From the NCBI GenBank assembly GCA_019059635.1, contig JAGVRJ010000005.1, positions 310,001 through 374,000 on the forward strand: 64,000 bases of DNA. The letters are read 5' to 3'. This DNA is from Proales similis (taxonomy: Eukaryota; Rotifera; Eurotatoria; Ploima; Proalidae). A model generated the notes under the pieces. That model ran no database searches, had not been told where the DNA came from, and was given only the letters and a program-made list of their open reading frames with translations. Positions 52,568-63,444 of the stretch are shown here, in pieces; position 1 is the first letter of the stretch, and the number at the start of each line of letters is the position of its first letter. The translations under genes and the position numbers were made by a program.

Positions 52568-54672
52568 CTTCTCGCTGTTAGAGGGATTGAGTGGCGCAAA
52601 TCGACTCAGCACTAAGAGCGCTCTTTCTCATGCAGATGCACGCTTTTGGTTATCTTTGATATTCCTCTCAGGCTGACTCAAATGACGACTTTGTACAGTC
52701 CTTGCCGTTTGAAATTCTAAATTTAGCTGCTCAACAGGCAGAAGAAGCAATAATAACAAAACAGGAAATGATCAAAACAGATTTGTCTGACAGATTTAGT
52801 CAGGCAAGGAAGCAGAGGCGCGCGACAAGACATCAGGTGGCCAAAATTGCACCAAAAATCGTACGACTCAGCCTCCTTTTCCTTGTCTTTGTCTCTCTCT
52901 CTCTCTTTCTCTCGGTCTCCGAAACTCTATTCACAGATTTGTTTCATTCGCAGTAGAATATTGATTGCCCATGCGTGAAGGTTAAGGTTTTATACGTTAA
53001 ATTGAAGGAACACGCGAGGCGTTCAAAATTTAATTACAATTAGAAGGCCTTGCTCTGGCACGTATTCTCAATTTCCCTTTTTTTCAGGCGCGCTCTCAAA
53101 ATTTTTTGTCGTACTCGCACTAGAGAAACATTTAAAAATAGATGCCTGATCAGCGCAACTGGCTCATCAGGCAACAGAGAGAGAGAGAAAGAGCGAATTC
53201 CACTTGACGACCCTGAGCCAAAGTGTCACATGCCTCTCACGACAAAATTAATTCCTGAGAAGAGATGGTGCAGCGAGTGCGTACACTTCTCGTTCAGTCT
53301 GATTGACTTTGATCGAATGTGCTCGGGCTAGAATAGAAAACCAAACCGCTAATGCAACTGGGCTTTATATACCAAGGCGGAGTGAGCTATCGAATTTTGA
53401 GTCTACTCTAGATAGAATGAATAGCCGCTTACGCAAATGCTTCACCTGCTTCCGTCATTGACACGCAGGCGTCGGCACAATTTCGCTGATTGCTTTTGGA
53501 CAAGCCCACATTGAGTTTTAAATGAAACCTTCGATTCAAAGCAAACATGTGACAATTGAAAACGGCAAAGGAAGCAAATCACATAATCCGAAAGAAAGCT
53601 AGCAACCGTTGCGGACTGTCGAGAAAGCGATTTGTGCCGCCCCTCAACTAATCCAAAGGCTGTTACGACGGCAAATGCACAAATCTTTCAAATAATCAAC
53701 TCACGCCAACTAAATCAAAGCTCTAATGAAAACATAAATACGCAAGCTGAGATGAGGCAAATCAGGAAGTGTGCGCACGTTTTCCTGCTGCCGACGGTCT
53801 TTAATTCAATCGCTTGATCGATCAGTCAATTAATGTGATGATGATGACGATGGGTGAGCGTGGCCATAAAAGTAATGCATTTATCAATAGCGAGCTGTCT
53901 CGCGTGCGCTGTCGCAAGCATTCTCAGTCGCTAGCAAGGTCGTGTAGGCGCTAGTTTGCATTCAGATTTGTTTCTTACAATGACGAGCGCTTATCTAAGG
54001 TGATGAATCGGCAAGCGGCAGAATGGCTGCGACACAAGCAGACTAATTGAGGCAGCAGTTATCTCAACGATTAGATAATCGATGAAAGGCACCGCTTGCT
54101 CGATCTCGATGGTTATGCCAGCCAAGCAGCCGCCTCTGCTCAATCGCAACCGGGTCTGTCCGGGTCATGCAATCTGCCCTGGCTCGAATTAAAACTTAAT
54201 TTATGTAACCAATCAATTTTTTCAATTATACAATTACAGTCGTTCGAGGGCTTCGATATGCAATTTGCATGGCTGAATGTGGGCCAAGAGGGATTCATTT
54301 GGGTCGCCGAGTCGCGCCCAGAGGCTAATAGCGAACAATTGTTGAACTTAACAGACAACTCGAGTGCGAGTGCAAGTAGGCAGACGAGTACAATATTGAC
54401 TTTTTAGAAATGCTCACTTGCGTGTTAATCTTGCAGAGGATTGCAAAATTGGACGCGAACGGCGGCCGGTTCCAACCGTTTGAGCAGCAACAAGCGAACA
54501 TTGAGCGAAAGCCCAGAGTATTTAGAGGAAGCATCAAGTAGAGCAAAGACAAGCGGGAATGGCTGTGGGTAGAAATATGCGTGTGGTTAATTATGAAACG
54601 AAGAGGCCAAACAACAAAGCAGCTGCGGCGACGCGGCTGAGTTTGCTTGTTTGAAAAGGTTTCGACTAGAGA
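52568..54672. other. 2.1-kb gap with a few exon-like pieces
   Basis: The longest stretch without an established gene. It holds the orphan plus-strand exon at 52672-52860. It also has a plus-strand open frame at about 54096-54400 (SFEGFDMQFAWLNVGQEG) with acceptor- and donor-like edges but no ATG, and TCTCTC and GAGAGA runs (52890-52915, 53174-53190). The rest looks non-coding. The promoter of the C2 gene is expected at its left end and that of VARS2 at its right. Confidence 0.4.
52672..52860 (+). CDS. Orphan coding-like exon, start codon not found
   Basis: 63 in-phase codons between a good acceptor (ATTCCTCTCAG) and a donor (GTACGA). They read ADSNDDFVQSLPFEILNLAA, then a helical QQAEEAIITKQEM, then KQRRATRHQVAKIAPKI. 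The opposite strand is closed, so the frame is not a shadow. Splicing to the next acceptor (TTCGCAG at 52953) brings TAG at once. No ATG precedes it in frame within the 105 bases separating it from the divergent C2 gene. An exon ending in ATG, as in POC1, or a spliced leader carrying ATG would give a natural MADSNDDF start. Family unknown. Confidence 0.5.
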
Positions 54673-57600
54673 ATGGCAATACATCATCTGCTGCGAGTAA
54701 ATAACTCTTCCGGCTTGAGCAGGCTCTTATTCCGCTCCGAGTGGACCTCAAAGAAACAGACAGGCGCAACACGACAGCGCATTGACGCAAATACAACAAG
54801 GCGTCTATTATCTGCAGAGAGATCACCATCCAGGATTGGAGATGCTCACGAGCCTGCATTAATTGAAAGCAAATGGCGTTCTCTTTGGCAAAGGAAACTG
54901 GCCGAATACGGCGACAATGTATGTTGTGATGCATATCTCATTTACTAAGAAAATTTATTCAATATAGTCTACAAAAACAAAACAAAAAAAAAAAACTAAA
55001 ATCAGAAAGCACGTCCGCGCTTTAGCATGCTATTTCCGCCCCCTAATGTCACTGGAAATTTGCATTTAGGCCACGCAATAACTGCCAGCATTCAAGATTC
55101 GATAGTGCGCTGGTAAGCTGACTCATTAAGTGTTGCGCTCGCATGATGCCTGATGATGATCAAAGGAAAATAATGAACAACTTCCGAGCCGTCTGGGTGC
55201 CTGGCTTTGACCATGCGGGCATTGCCACTCAAGTGGTTGTGGAGAAAAAGCTGTGGCAGGAGAGAAAGCTCACCAGGCACGAGTTAGGCAAGGCCGAGTT
55301 CATAAACGAAATACTAAAATGGAAGGAAGAGTAAGAAGGCGCTGCCTGCTTCTCTACTTCTCGACCCAAATAAATGAGTTGGACATTTATGGAAATAGAA
55401 AGCGCTCCAACATACGCTCTCAAATGAACGAGCTCAATTTGCTCACCGACTGGAGCCGCGAATACTTCACAATGGATGATGTAGGCTTGAGAGTGTGCTT
55501 CTTGAGCATTTGAGCTAAGTGGCATGAAAAAGAGAATAAAATGTGCAGTGAACGAAGCGTTCAAACGACTGAGCCAAATGGGTCTGGTCTATCGAGCCAA
55601 GAAGCCGATAAACTGGTGCTGCGCGCTAAAATCGACCATCTCCGACGCAGAGGTAGATTAGTTTGAACACAATGGGACATTAATCAGTTAAATAAGAGCT
55701 TCCATCCGGAACGAATGAGAAAAGGTCGAGAGCGAGCAAATCGATAAAAAGACGCTTCTTAAGGTGCCAAACTACACTCGGATGGTTGAGTTTGGTTTAA
55801 TTCACAAGATTTTGTTTCCTGTGGAGGGAACGGGTAAATGCCAAATGATTACGATTACTTTTCCGGAGGCTAGACACAGGAAATTTCTTCTTCAGATAGA
55901 AAGATAATGATTGCCACTACTCGACCGGAGACAATGTTCGGTGATACGGCGATCGCAGTCGAGCCTAATGACGAACGTTATTTGGACCTGCACGGCAAAC
56001 GAGCCATTAACCCGCTAACAAATGAGCTCATACCGATAATCACCGACAGCCAAGTGAAAAGAGATTTCCAAACCGGTCTGTCTTGCATTGTTTCGCTCTT
56101 CAGAACGTCCTAATAGACAAATGCAAATAAGGTGCCGTCAAAATAACGCCCAGCCATGATTTCAATGATTACGAGACCGCCATGCGGCATCAACTCCCGC
56201 TCAAATGCATCTTAAATGAGGACGGATGTCTTGTGAATGTACCCATGGAATTTCAAGTGAACGTCTTGCGCACACTCTTAGTAAAATTGATCTAATTATA
56301 AAACGCTCGCTCATTAGGGCCTGCCGCGCTTCGAAGCTCGATACAAGGTGCTGGAAAAGCTCAAGGCGATGCAGCTCTGGGTTGAGAGCGTTGATCATGC
56401 GATGACGCTTCCTCGTTGTAGTCGAACTGGTGACATAATTGAGCCCATGCCCAGAGAACAGTGGTTTATAAAAGCGCCTCAATTATTTGAAATCTGCCGG
56501 GAGGCTGTTGCAAGCGGCCGCCTTAAACTGTATCCAGAGTCTCGCCTAAAACTCTGGATGAATTACGCAAATAGCTTTGTAGAACGCGATTGGTGCATTT
56601 CTAGACAGCTCTGGTGGGGCCAACAGATTCCGGCTTTTAAGTGCTGGCTAGAGCAAAGCCCAGACGAGCACGAATGGCTGATTGAGAACAGCGAGGAAGA
56701 AGCGGTGGCCAGAGCAAGAGAACGCTTCAAATCTGAACAGATTCGTGTCGAACAGGGTGAGGCAATCGTTGAAATAAATTTGAAAACGTGACTCATAAAA
56801 AGACGCAAAAACTATAAAGATCCAGACGTGTTCGACACATGGTTCACATCCACCATTCTGCCATTGGCGGCTCTAGGTTGGCCGCCTGAGAAGCAGTCGA
56901 GTTCTATTGACTTGAACACTCTTTATCCGACCGATCTGCTCGAGACCGGCTATGACATTATGTTCTTCTGGGCGTTCAGAATGGTGGCCATGTGCTATAA
57001 TCTGAGCGGAATGCTTCCATACAACGAGATATTATTCCACGGTTTGATTAGAGACGCCGAGGGCCGAAAAATGAGCAAATCGATCGGCAATGTGATCGAT
57101 CCGAACGATCTGATCGAGGGCGTCTGTCTGGAGACGCTCAAGAAGCGAATTGTAGAGAGCGCTCTGGACGAACGAGAGAAAAAGACGAGCATCAGGAACC
57201 AGGAGAAGCTCTATCCGAACGGCATTGAAGCGGTCGGCTCAGACGCCATGCGTCTCGGTCTACTGATTCAAGACTTTAAAAGTTAGTTGGCTTCTGCCTT
57301 TGAAAATTTGTTCGTATTGGCCAACAACACGCATAGGTGACAATATCAACATCGACATCAACTTTTTCAAGGAGTCGAAGCGATACTGCAACAAGATCTG
57401 GCAGGCAGTTCGCTACTGGCTGAGCTGTGTAGACGATGAGCAGCGCAAATGTCTCAATCTCATCGCGACCAGTGAAGTAAGCAACTCTGTCAAGATGAGT
57501 CGATCGGAGCCTAACCAAGGACGCATTCGGCCGTCAATTTAAAGATTGTTCATCGCCCTGCCTGTCAGTCGCTCGACAAATGGATCCTCAGCCGTCTGGC

Positions 57601-58595
57601 GCAGACTGTTCAAGTGGTCAACACGCACATTGAAAACGGCTACAACCTTCACATGGTCGTCAAGCGTCTGAGGGAGTTTTATTACGGCGATGTCTGCGAC
57701 TTTTACCTCGAATGCACAAAGCCGACATTCAAAGGCCACGACCAGCAGAGAATAGAACTCGTTTGGAATGTGCTCAGAGTTTGCAACCAGCAGGCACTTG
57801 TAATGCACCATCCCTTCATACCGAGCATTACTGAAGAGCTCTGGCAAGCGTGTCATCCAGACCGGGCAGAGAGGGGCGAGTCGATCCTTGACAACAAATA
57901 TCCGAGCTCGTCGGACTTGCAACATCTCAAAGTAATCCGCCTTCTCGCGTCGATTTCAAATCTTGCATCTCTCATCTGGTCGGCTCAAAGTGCTCCGAGT
58001 CGGTCGATGAGTTTGTTACGACATTCAGAAACGCCTTGTACACAATTCAAAGGATAAAACAGCTCTCGCAACTAAACGAACGTCCAAAAGCAATTCTAAT
58101 CAGCCAAGATTCGGGCGTCTTGAACGAGTTCAATCTGGTCCGAGAGCAAGCTGTTCATCTGGCCAAACTAAGCAGCTTCGAAGTGAAGCAATCGCATGAA
58201 AAGACCAGCGCAAGTTCGTTTGATCTTAAGCTTGCCTCGTCTCTGAATTTGATCATTGAGTACCAGGTTGGTTGTCCAACTCACAGCACTCTGCGCATCA
58301 TTTTTCTTAACCTGCTTTGCTCAAGTCAAAACTGGACGCTGAAAAGGCCATCGAGCGACTAAGGGCAAAATTAGACAAACTCGACAAGCAGTTGGAGCGT
58401 GTTGAAGGCAAATTAGAAAAGACAGAAAGCAAAGAGCAGCGAGCAATTCTCCAAAAAGAGGCAAGTGAGCACGGTCTCCGGTTTGAATTCGCAATTTTGA
58501 TGGTTGAATGCTTATAGAGAGCGGAGAAGGTAGAGACGGCGCACAAGATCAGAGAAGAGATAGAGCTGTTTAGATCTGTGAACCGAGCGCACTGA
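54673..58595 (+). CDS. VARS2: Valyl-tRNA synthetase, mitochondrial type
   Basis: Charges tRNA-Val; class I synthetase. Fifteen exons (54673-54918, 55006-55112, 55166-55330, 55399-55480, 55533-55652, 55725-55833, 55896-56075, 56132-56256, 56318-56756, 56820-57281, 57337-57476, 57569-57931, 57991-58266, 58326-58460, 58518-58595) sum to 1008 codons in phase. The first ~35 residues lack acids and carry Arg/Ser, as in a matrix presequence. Motifs: [13 protein letters not shown] (HIGH), [25 protein letters not shown] (editing), [36 protein letters not shown] (KMSKS) and a C-terminal coiled coil. The last intron is a GC-AG intron. Dual cytosolic/mitochondrial use cannot be excluded. Confidence 0.93.
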
Positions 58596-59066
58596 AAAGA
58601 ATTGTTTCAGCCGGCAAGAGCGTAGAGAGACAGAGAGAGAGAGAGAGAAAAAAAATTTGAAAATTCACGCGAACGTATACAACACGACGAACGGGCCTAA
58701 TTGAAAAATCAACTTGGCGCTGATCATCATTTGAACGAGCGAGCGAGAATGAGCGCATTGTTCAGCTCTTGTCGTCCTCATCCCATTCTATTTCTGCAGA
58801 CTAGAGAGAGACTAGAATTGTTAAAAAATTTTCTCGTTCGGCCATCTACTGAATTAATGAAACGTACATGCGTGCATAGAGCGCTCGCTTTCTGTTTGAT
58901 ATGCATATGCTTTATTATTTGAAAAGTGAGCTGGTGTGAGGCGCGTAGCAGAAAGTACGACGCTCGGGCAGAAGATTTGAATCTAATTTAATCGGGCGAA
59001 GGAACCGCGTCCTGGCACCAAACTAAAATGCTCTGGCCTTTCAATTTAGAAGTTGGTTAAACGAAA
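58596..59066. promoter_or_regulatory. Spacer upstream of RPS7
   Basis: About 470 bases with a GAGAGA run at 58626-58646. Close to the RPS7 start there is a pyrimidine tract (CTCTGGCCTTTCAATTTAG, 59031-59049) that could be a TOP-like start site, a 5'-UTR intron end or a trans-splice acceptor. Confidence 0.4.
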
Positions 59067-59826
59067 ATGGTTCTCGCCACGACCAAACTTATCAAATCGA
59101 ATGACCAGAAGCCGACCGAGCTCGAGACCCAGCTGGGCCAGACTCTTCTAGACCTGTCTACCAGCGGTGACTTGAGGGCTGCTCTCCACACTCTGTTCAT
59201 CACTGGTGCCCGAGAGGTTGACTTGGCCGGCGGCAAGAAGGCTATCATCGTTTTCGTGCCCGTTCCTCAGCTCCGCAGCTTCCAAAAGATCCACGCCAAA
59301 CTGGTCCGAGAGCTGGAGAAGAAGTTCAGCGGCAAGCACTTTGTTGTTGTCGCCCAGGTGCGTCACCATCCAATGTCCCCGCCGGCCCGTCTACGTCTAA
59401 GTTATGTTTTCAAATTTTCAGCGCAAAATCCTGCCAAAGCCCACCCGAAAGTCACGAGTGAGCAAGCAGAAGCGACCCAGAAGGTGAGTGTCAAGCGGAG
59501 CGTCCAACCTGCCAGTTGAAATCTAACTCGCAACAAAGCCGAACCTTGACCGCTGTGCACGAGGCCACCCTCAACGACCTGGTCTACCCAGCTGAGATTG
59601 TCGGCCAGCGCACCCGAATTAAGCTCGACGGTTCGCGACTCCTCAAGGTTCACTTGGACAAGGCCCAGCAGACCAACGTTGAGCACAAGGTTTGCTTTCA
59701 AGCTGTTTCTAGTCCTCTTGCATGCTCATATTGGCGTCCTCTTTCCAGATCGACACTTTCACCTCAATCTACAAGAAGCTGACCGGCAAAGACGTTGCGT
59801 TCGAATTCCGAGAACCATTGGTCTAG
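59067..59826 (+). CDS. RPS7: 40S ribosomal protein S7 (eS7)
   Basis: Small-subunit ribosomal protein. Exons 59067-59357, 59422-59483, 59539-59689 and 59749-59826 give 193 aa (human 194). Blocks: [118 protein letters not shown]. All four exons join in phase with 55-64-nt introns. Codon use is more biased than in neighbours, as expected for a highly expressed gene. Confidence 0.98.
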
Positions 59827-59961
59827 ACCAACGAACGGGCGAAAAAAAGCGAGAAAAAAATGTGAAATGTGGTTTATTCAATCAAATTGATTCGTTCGGT
59901 TGTCTTGATACGATTCTTCGAAGCGCAACCATCAGACGTCGAACGATTTTAATTAGAAACG

Positions 59962-59967
59962 AATAAA
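59962..59967 (+). terminator. Polyadenylation signal of RPS7
   Basis: AATAAA 136 bases after the RPS7 stop, the first canonical signal downstream. Confidence 0.5.
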
Positions 59968-60092
59968 TCTGTTTCTCGATATGATCGGCATTTTTTATTC
60001 GAATTTCTCAAATTGGTGTTGAAAAAAAGAGCAAGGATTGCATTTGAGATTGACATTGGTCGATTTGGAGTAAAAGAGGAAGAGGAGCCGAT

Positions 60093-60370
60093 TTACAATA
60101 TTGACTTGATCACGTCCCTGAATGAGAGGAGAGAAGAGTCCTTGCTGAGACGGACGATGGCTCTCTGTCCATTCGCTCGGACCACGAGGTCACAAACACA
60201 AAGTACGTCGCAGAGGCGTTGACACATTTCACCGTTGACCTTAAACAAAGTGTTAGTCCATACAAGCTTCCGAATCTGCTTGGACCAACCTCCTTGAGCT
60301 TGTGCGCATTTCGGACCAGCTTTTTGGCGCGAACTGAATTGAATTCGACTGCGTTGAGAGCCGAGTCCAT
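60093..60370 (-). CDS. Small 75-aa protein, unrecognised
   Basis: Exons 60370-60290 and 60239-60093 join in phase 0 through a 50-nt GT-AG intron. The protein starts MDSALNAVEFNSVRAKKLVR and ends LSFRDVIKSIL. It has a Cys-rich centre (four Cys within about twelve residues: MCQRLCDVLCVCD) and no signal peptide. I cannot assign a family. It lies 94 bases downstream of the SLF1-like gene on the same strand, which could make it the second cistron of one transcript. It is too short in each exon to be found as a long open frame; support is the good codon pattern and clean splice phase. Confidence 0.55.
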
Positions 60371-60464
60371 TCTTGAGCTGTACTTTCCTTTGGGATTATT
60401 TAGCCTTGATTAGCAGAAGGAGTGTGTTTAGCCGCATAAAATGAGATGAATTGGTCGTTAAGCC

Positions 60465-61950
60465 TCACAGCGAAATGTAGTCATAGACTGCAATGCAGAA
60501 GAGCACGTCAACAATTGCTTTGATGTCCGACGGCTCGATCAGATCACTTTGGGCTCGAGTTGATCGCAAAAGAGTGGCCAAGTGCGATTCGATTATTAGA
60601 CTCACATTCGATGGTTGATCAGCAGTTCGGGCAATACTTGTTTGAAATCGGAATTTTCCGCGTCGGCTTTGCTCGCATTTATCACAAACTTGACAACGAG
60701 ATCAAACAAGTGGTCTCGATACTGTGCGCTCCAAACGGCTTTCTTGTCTTCTTCGGACAGCATGAATTTGAACAGCTGGCTCAACAGCTTTGAACTAGCC
60801 AGTCGATTTGAGTATAAATTCAGCAGATGCAATGCCTCGTGTTGGAAGCCGGGCGACCAAAGATTAAAAAACTGACATTCGACAATGTGAGGCACCTGAA
60901 TCGTTCCGAGTAAGAGGAGTCATTCGGGCCAAAAAGGACCAGTTTACTTTGGCAAGCGGCGACGATATTGACGCCGAGATGAGACCGCATGTTTGCAGGG
61001 CAGCGCTCGGCCTCCAGTCGATGTGATCGATCTCTTTGAATTCAACAGATCATTAACACGAGGTCGAATTTGAGGACAGCTCACAAAGAAAGAAGAACCT
61101 TTGTCGAGGTTCTCATAGTAGCTCAGTGGAATTTGGGGCCTGGCATGAAACTCGGCCTTGACAAAAATCGAATTTCAAATAAAACGAAAAGCTCAGGTGG
61201 CGGACGAAATGAGATTACCAGAGAGAGATAATCGGTCAACACGGCCACAGGATAAGCTGGCGCGTTAAAATGATTGGCCAACTCGAGTCCTTTGACTTGA
61301 CATGGACGGTCGTGCACGATTAAGGATGGCATTCGGCTCGCTGATTGGTTAGACCAGACAACTCCTTTTCCAGCAGTCACCAGTCTGCAGTGTTGGTTAA
61401 TGCTTTCAAGTTGGGACGATTGCTCTGAGACTCGCTTACCGCTCGAGAGCCATTCTAACCGATTCATCTTGAACTAGTATCGCAACTTGCCAATTTTGGA
61501 AAGGAAACTGGCCCTTCTGGGCGCGTTCCATCCAGCTGCTCGGGACAATCGAATTAGATGTCAGAATTGGCCAGGCAGTGTTGAATCACTCACATTTTGG
61601 AGGCGAGTGCAAGTTTGCTGTTGAATATCTTGTGCACCAGATGGTCAGAGAGGTTCGGACTCTGCGCGTTTTGTTCGATTGATTGGAGAAAAGTCGTAGC
61701 GAGAATCGGCTTTCCGGCGGCAATAAAGCAGAAAACCTTTTCGGTATTTATCATCTCGGACACGATCAAGTAATTTGCGTCCGGTAGATAAAACTTGAAG
61801 CGAAAGTCAGGAGGCCAATAGCGTTGCGAGGGTGAAAAAGTGACTCACGGGCGCCAGACCGACTTGGCAACCATTTCTTTCAAGAGACTGCTTGGCTTCT
61901 TGGGCACGGTCGGCGTCCTTAAAATTTGACAACTGAAACAGTGGCTTCAT
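60465..61950 (-). CDS. SLF1-like BRCT protein (SMC5/6 localisation factor)
   Basis: Exons 61950-61849, 61793-61594, 61535-61440, 61384-61219, 61156-61099, 61033-60948, 60895-60606 and 60546-60465 give 359 aa, all in phase. Two N-terminal BRCT-type repeats: one with ANYLIVSEMI, VFCFIAAGKPILATTFLQSI; the second with FQNWQVAILVQDESVRMALE, LVTAGKGVVW and NHFNAPAYPVAVLTDYLS, resembling human SLF1 (HRWKVVLLV, FYPIQYLGDFLL). The C-terminal block IVECQFFNLWSPGFQHEALH resembles the SLF1 LIEGHFFKEAIEEL region. The ankyrin repeats and long linker of vertebrate SLF1 (about 1058 aa) are absent. In vertebrates SLF1 links RAD18 to SMC5/6 at damaged forks. The assignment rests on remembered alignments; another BRCT family is possible. 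Confidence 0.65.
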
Positions 61951-62057
61951 GCTCTCATGCAGACGAGCCGGCAGACTTGAATAGGGCGCGGCTCTTGTCA
62001 GTCTTTTAATCAAAAGTCGCCATCGCGGGCAATTAGGCGTGGGCTAATTGATTAAGG

Positions 62058-62065
62058 TATAAATA
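62058..62065 (+). promoter_or_regulatory. TATA box
   Basis: TATAAATA 45 bases before the start codon of the next gene. With initiation about 30 bases downstream, the 5' UTR would be about 20 nt. This is the clearest TATA element in the window. Confidence 0.6.
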
Positions 62066-62109
62066 AGGTGTTGTGCGCAAGACAGGTCACAATCAAATCA
62101 GAGTTCGAA

Positions 62110-63297
62110 ATGGTTAAATTGACTGCATTGTTTAAACGAGCTGAAGCGCACACGCACGAAGGTGGCGGCAATGTACAGAGCATGTCGCGGCGCCGTTCGC
62201 TGTTTAAAAATTTGCGCAAAAAAACAACTAAATATTGCAAATCAAATGTGGCGCCGCCCTCCGCAGAGCCGTGGCCGTGTTCAAACGCAACGAACATAAC
62301 TGAGTCTAGCGGCGGCCACAATCAAAGCGATAATGAGTTCATATTTAAAGAGATCAGCGTCCACTCGGATCAGTCAAATCAAAACAGCAAGCAAACATCG
62401 CCAAGGGCAGCAAACATGTCGGTCGGATCCAATCTAGAGCAGATGTACAACGACACGAGCATTTACAACGACTTGTTCACTCGCCGCTTCAGTGCCGTCG
62501 CGTTGAGCAGCGACGAAGACGACTCGAGTGACAGCTCGATTCAGACCGCCGAGCTCGAGCTCAACGACGACACCAAAAAGATATTGACTGCCTCGCAAAG
62601 TGTGATTGAGCTCTCCGAGACTCTGAGCAACGAGCGACTCGACCAAGAGATTCGACTCAAAATAGCCGCCCTTAAAGTGATTGTGGCCAAAATGGGCATT
62701 CAGCCTCCGGCTCAGCTCTTCATGCTCGAGGTTGTCTACGACATGAAGATTAGGAACCTCGACGCCGAGCGCAAGTTGGCTTTCGACGACCTGGAGAAGG
62801 CCAACGAGAACGAGAAGAGGAGCGGATTGCAAAAGCTGCTCAGCTCGACCAGCCGCTTCCTCAAAGAGCACAGACGCGGTCGTAAGTGCAACCAGGATGC
62901 CAAGAAGGAAAAATCTTCCTCTCGCCACAAGTACCACGTGCAAGGTCGCGAAAAGCTGGACCGGCTGTACCGGGACAAACTTCGTTTCGTGCAACTCGAA
63001 GTGCTTCACTCGATCGGACAAGTGGAGCTCTATCTCCAGCTGTCAAAAGAAAATCAACGAGCACAGAGTCACAAGAAGCGAGTGGGCCGCTTTCTAAACC
63101 GAAGCGAAGAGTGCTTGAGCCGATCCAACTTTTCGACCGAGAATGCCATTCAAAAGCGCATCAGACGCAAAACCCAAGAGAGAGAGTCCCTCGCAAAGAG
63201 CACAAACAGCTTGAATAGCAACCAGCCGTCGCGGGTCTGGTGTGAGGCTGGTTCGAGAAAATACAGAAATCCGAACGCGAGCGAGACCATGGTCTAG
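62110..63297 (+). CDS. Unrecognised basic protein with C-terminal PDZ ligand
   Basis: Intronless, 395 aa from ATG 62110. The family is not recognised. A basic N-terminus (MSRRRSLFKNLRKKTTKYCK) is followed by an acidic Ser/Asp patch (SSDEDDSSDSS), a long helical region (IELSETLSNERLDQEIRLK, then VIVAKMGIQPPAQLF), and a Lys/Arg-rich last third. The last residues ETMV fit a class I PDZ-binding motif (T-x-V). A TATA box lies just upstream. The start is the first ATG; an upstream in-frame TTG extension overlaps the predicted transcription start and is unlikely to be translated. Confidence 0.78.
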   Translation: MVKLTALFKRAEAHTHEGGGNVQSMSRRRSLFKNLRKKTTKYCKSNVAPPSAEPWPCSNATNITESSGGHNQSDNEFIFKEISVHSDQSNQNSKQTSPRAANMSVGSNLEQMYNDTSIYNDLFTRRFSAVALSSDEDDSSDSSIQTAELELNDDTKKILTASQSVIELSETLSNERLDQEIRLKIAALKVIVAKMGIQPPAQLFMLEVVYDMKIRNLDAERKLAFDDLEKANENEKRSGLQKLLSSTSRFLKEHRRGRKCNQDAKKEKSSSRHKYHVQGREKLDRLYRDKLRFVQLEVLHSIGQVELYLQLSKENQRAQSHKKRVGRFLNRSEECLSRSNFSTENAIQKRIRRKTQERESLAKSTNSLNSNQPSRVWCEAGSRKYRNPNASETMV

Positions 63298-63444
63298 GCC
63301 ACAACCATTTTCTTCTTCATTTTCATTCATGTTACTTTGGCTGTTTAATTTTATTTCGATTTTTGGCGTCAACTTTCTAATTATTTAATTACACACGCAA
63401 AAACAAGCAATAAACCTTGAAATCAACACAAACTGGCATTGGCC

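Noticed and set aside
54096-54407. Plus-strand open frame with exon-like edges before VARS2
   Set aside because: No ATG in frame, the possible splice joins do not keep phase, and there is no known family; left only as a note in the gap description.
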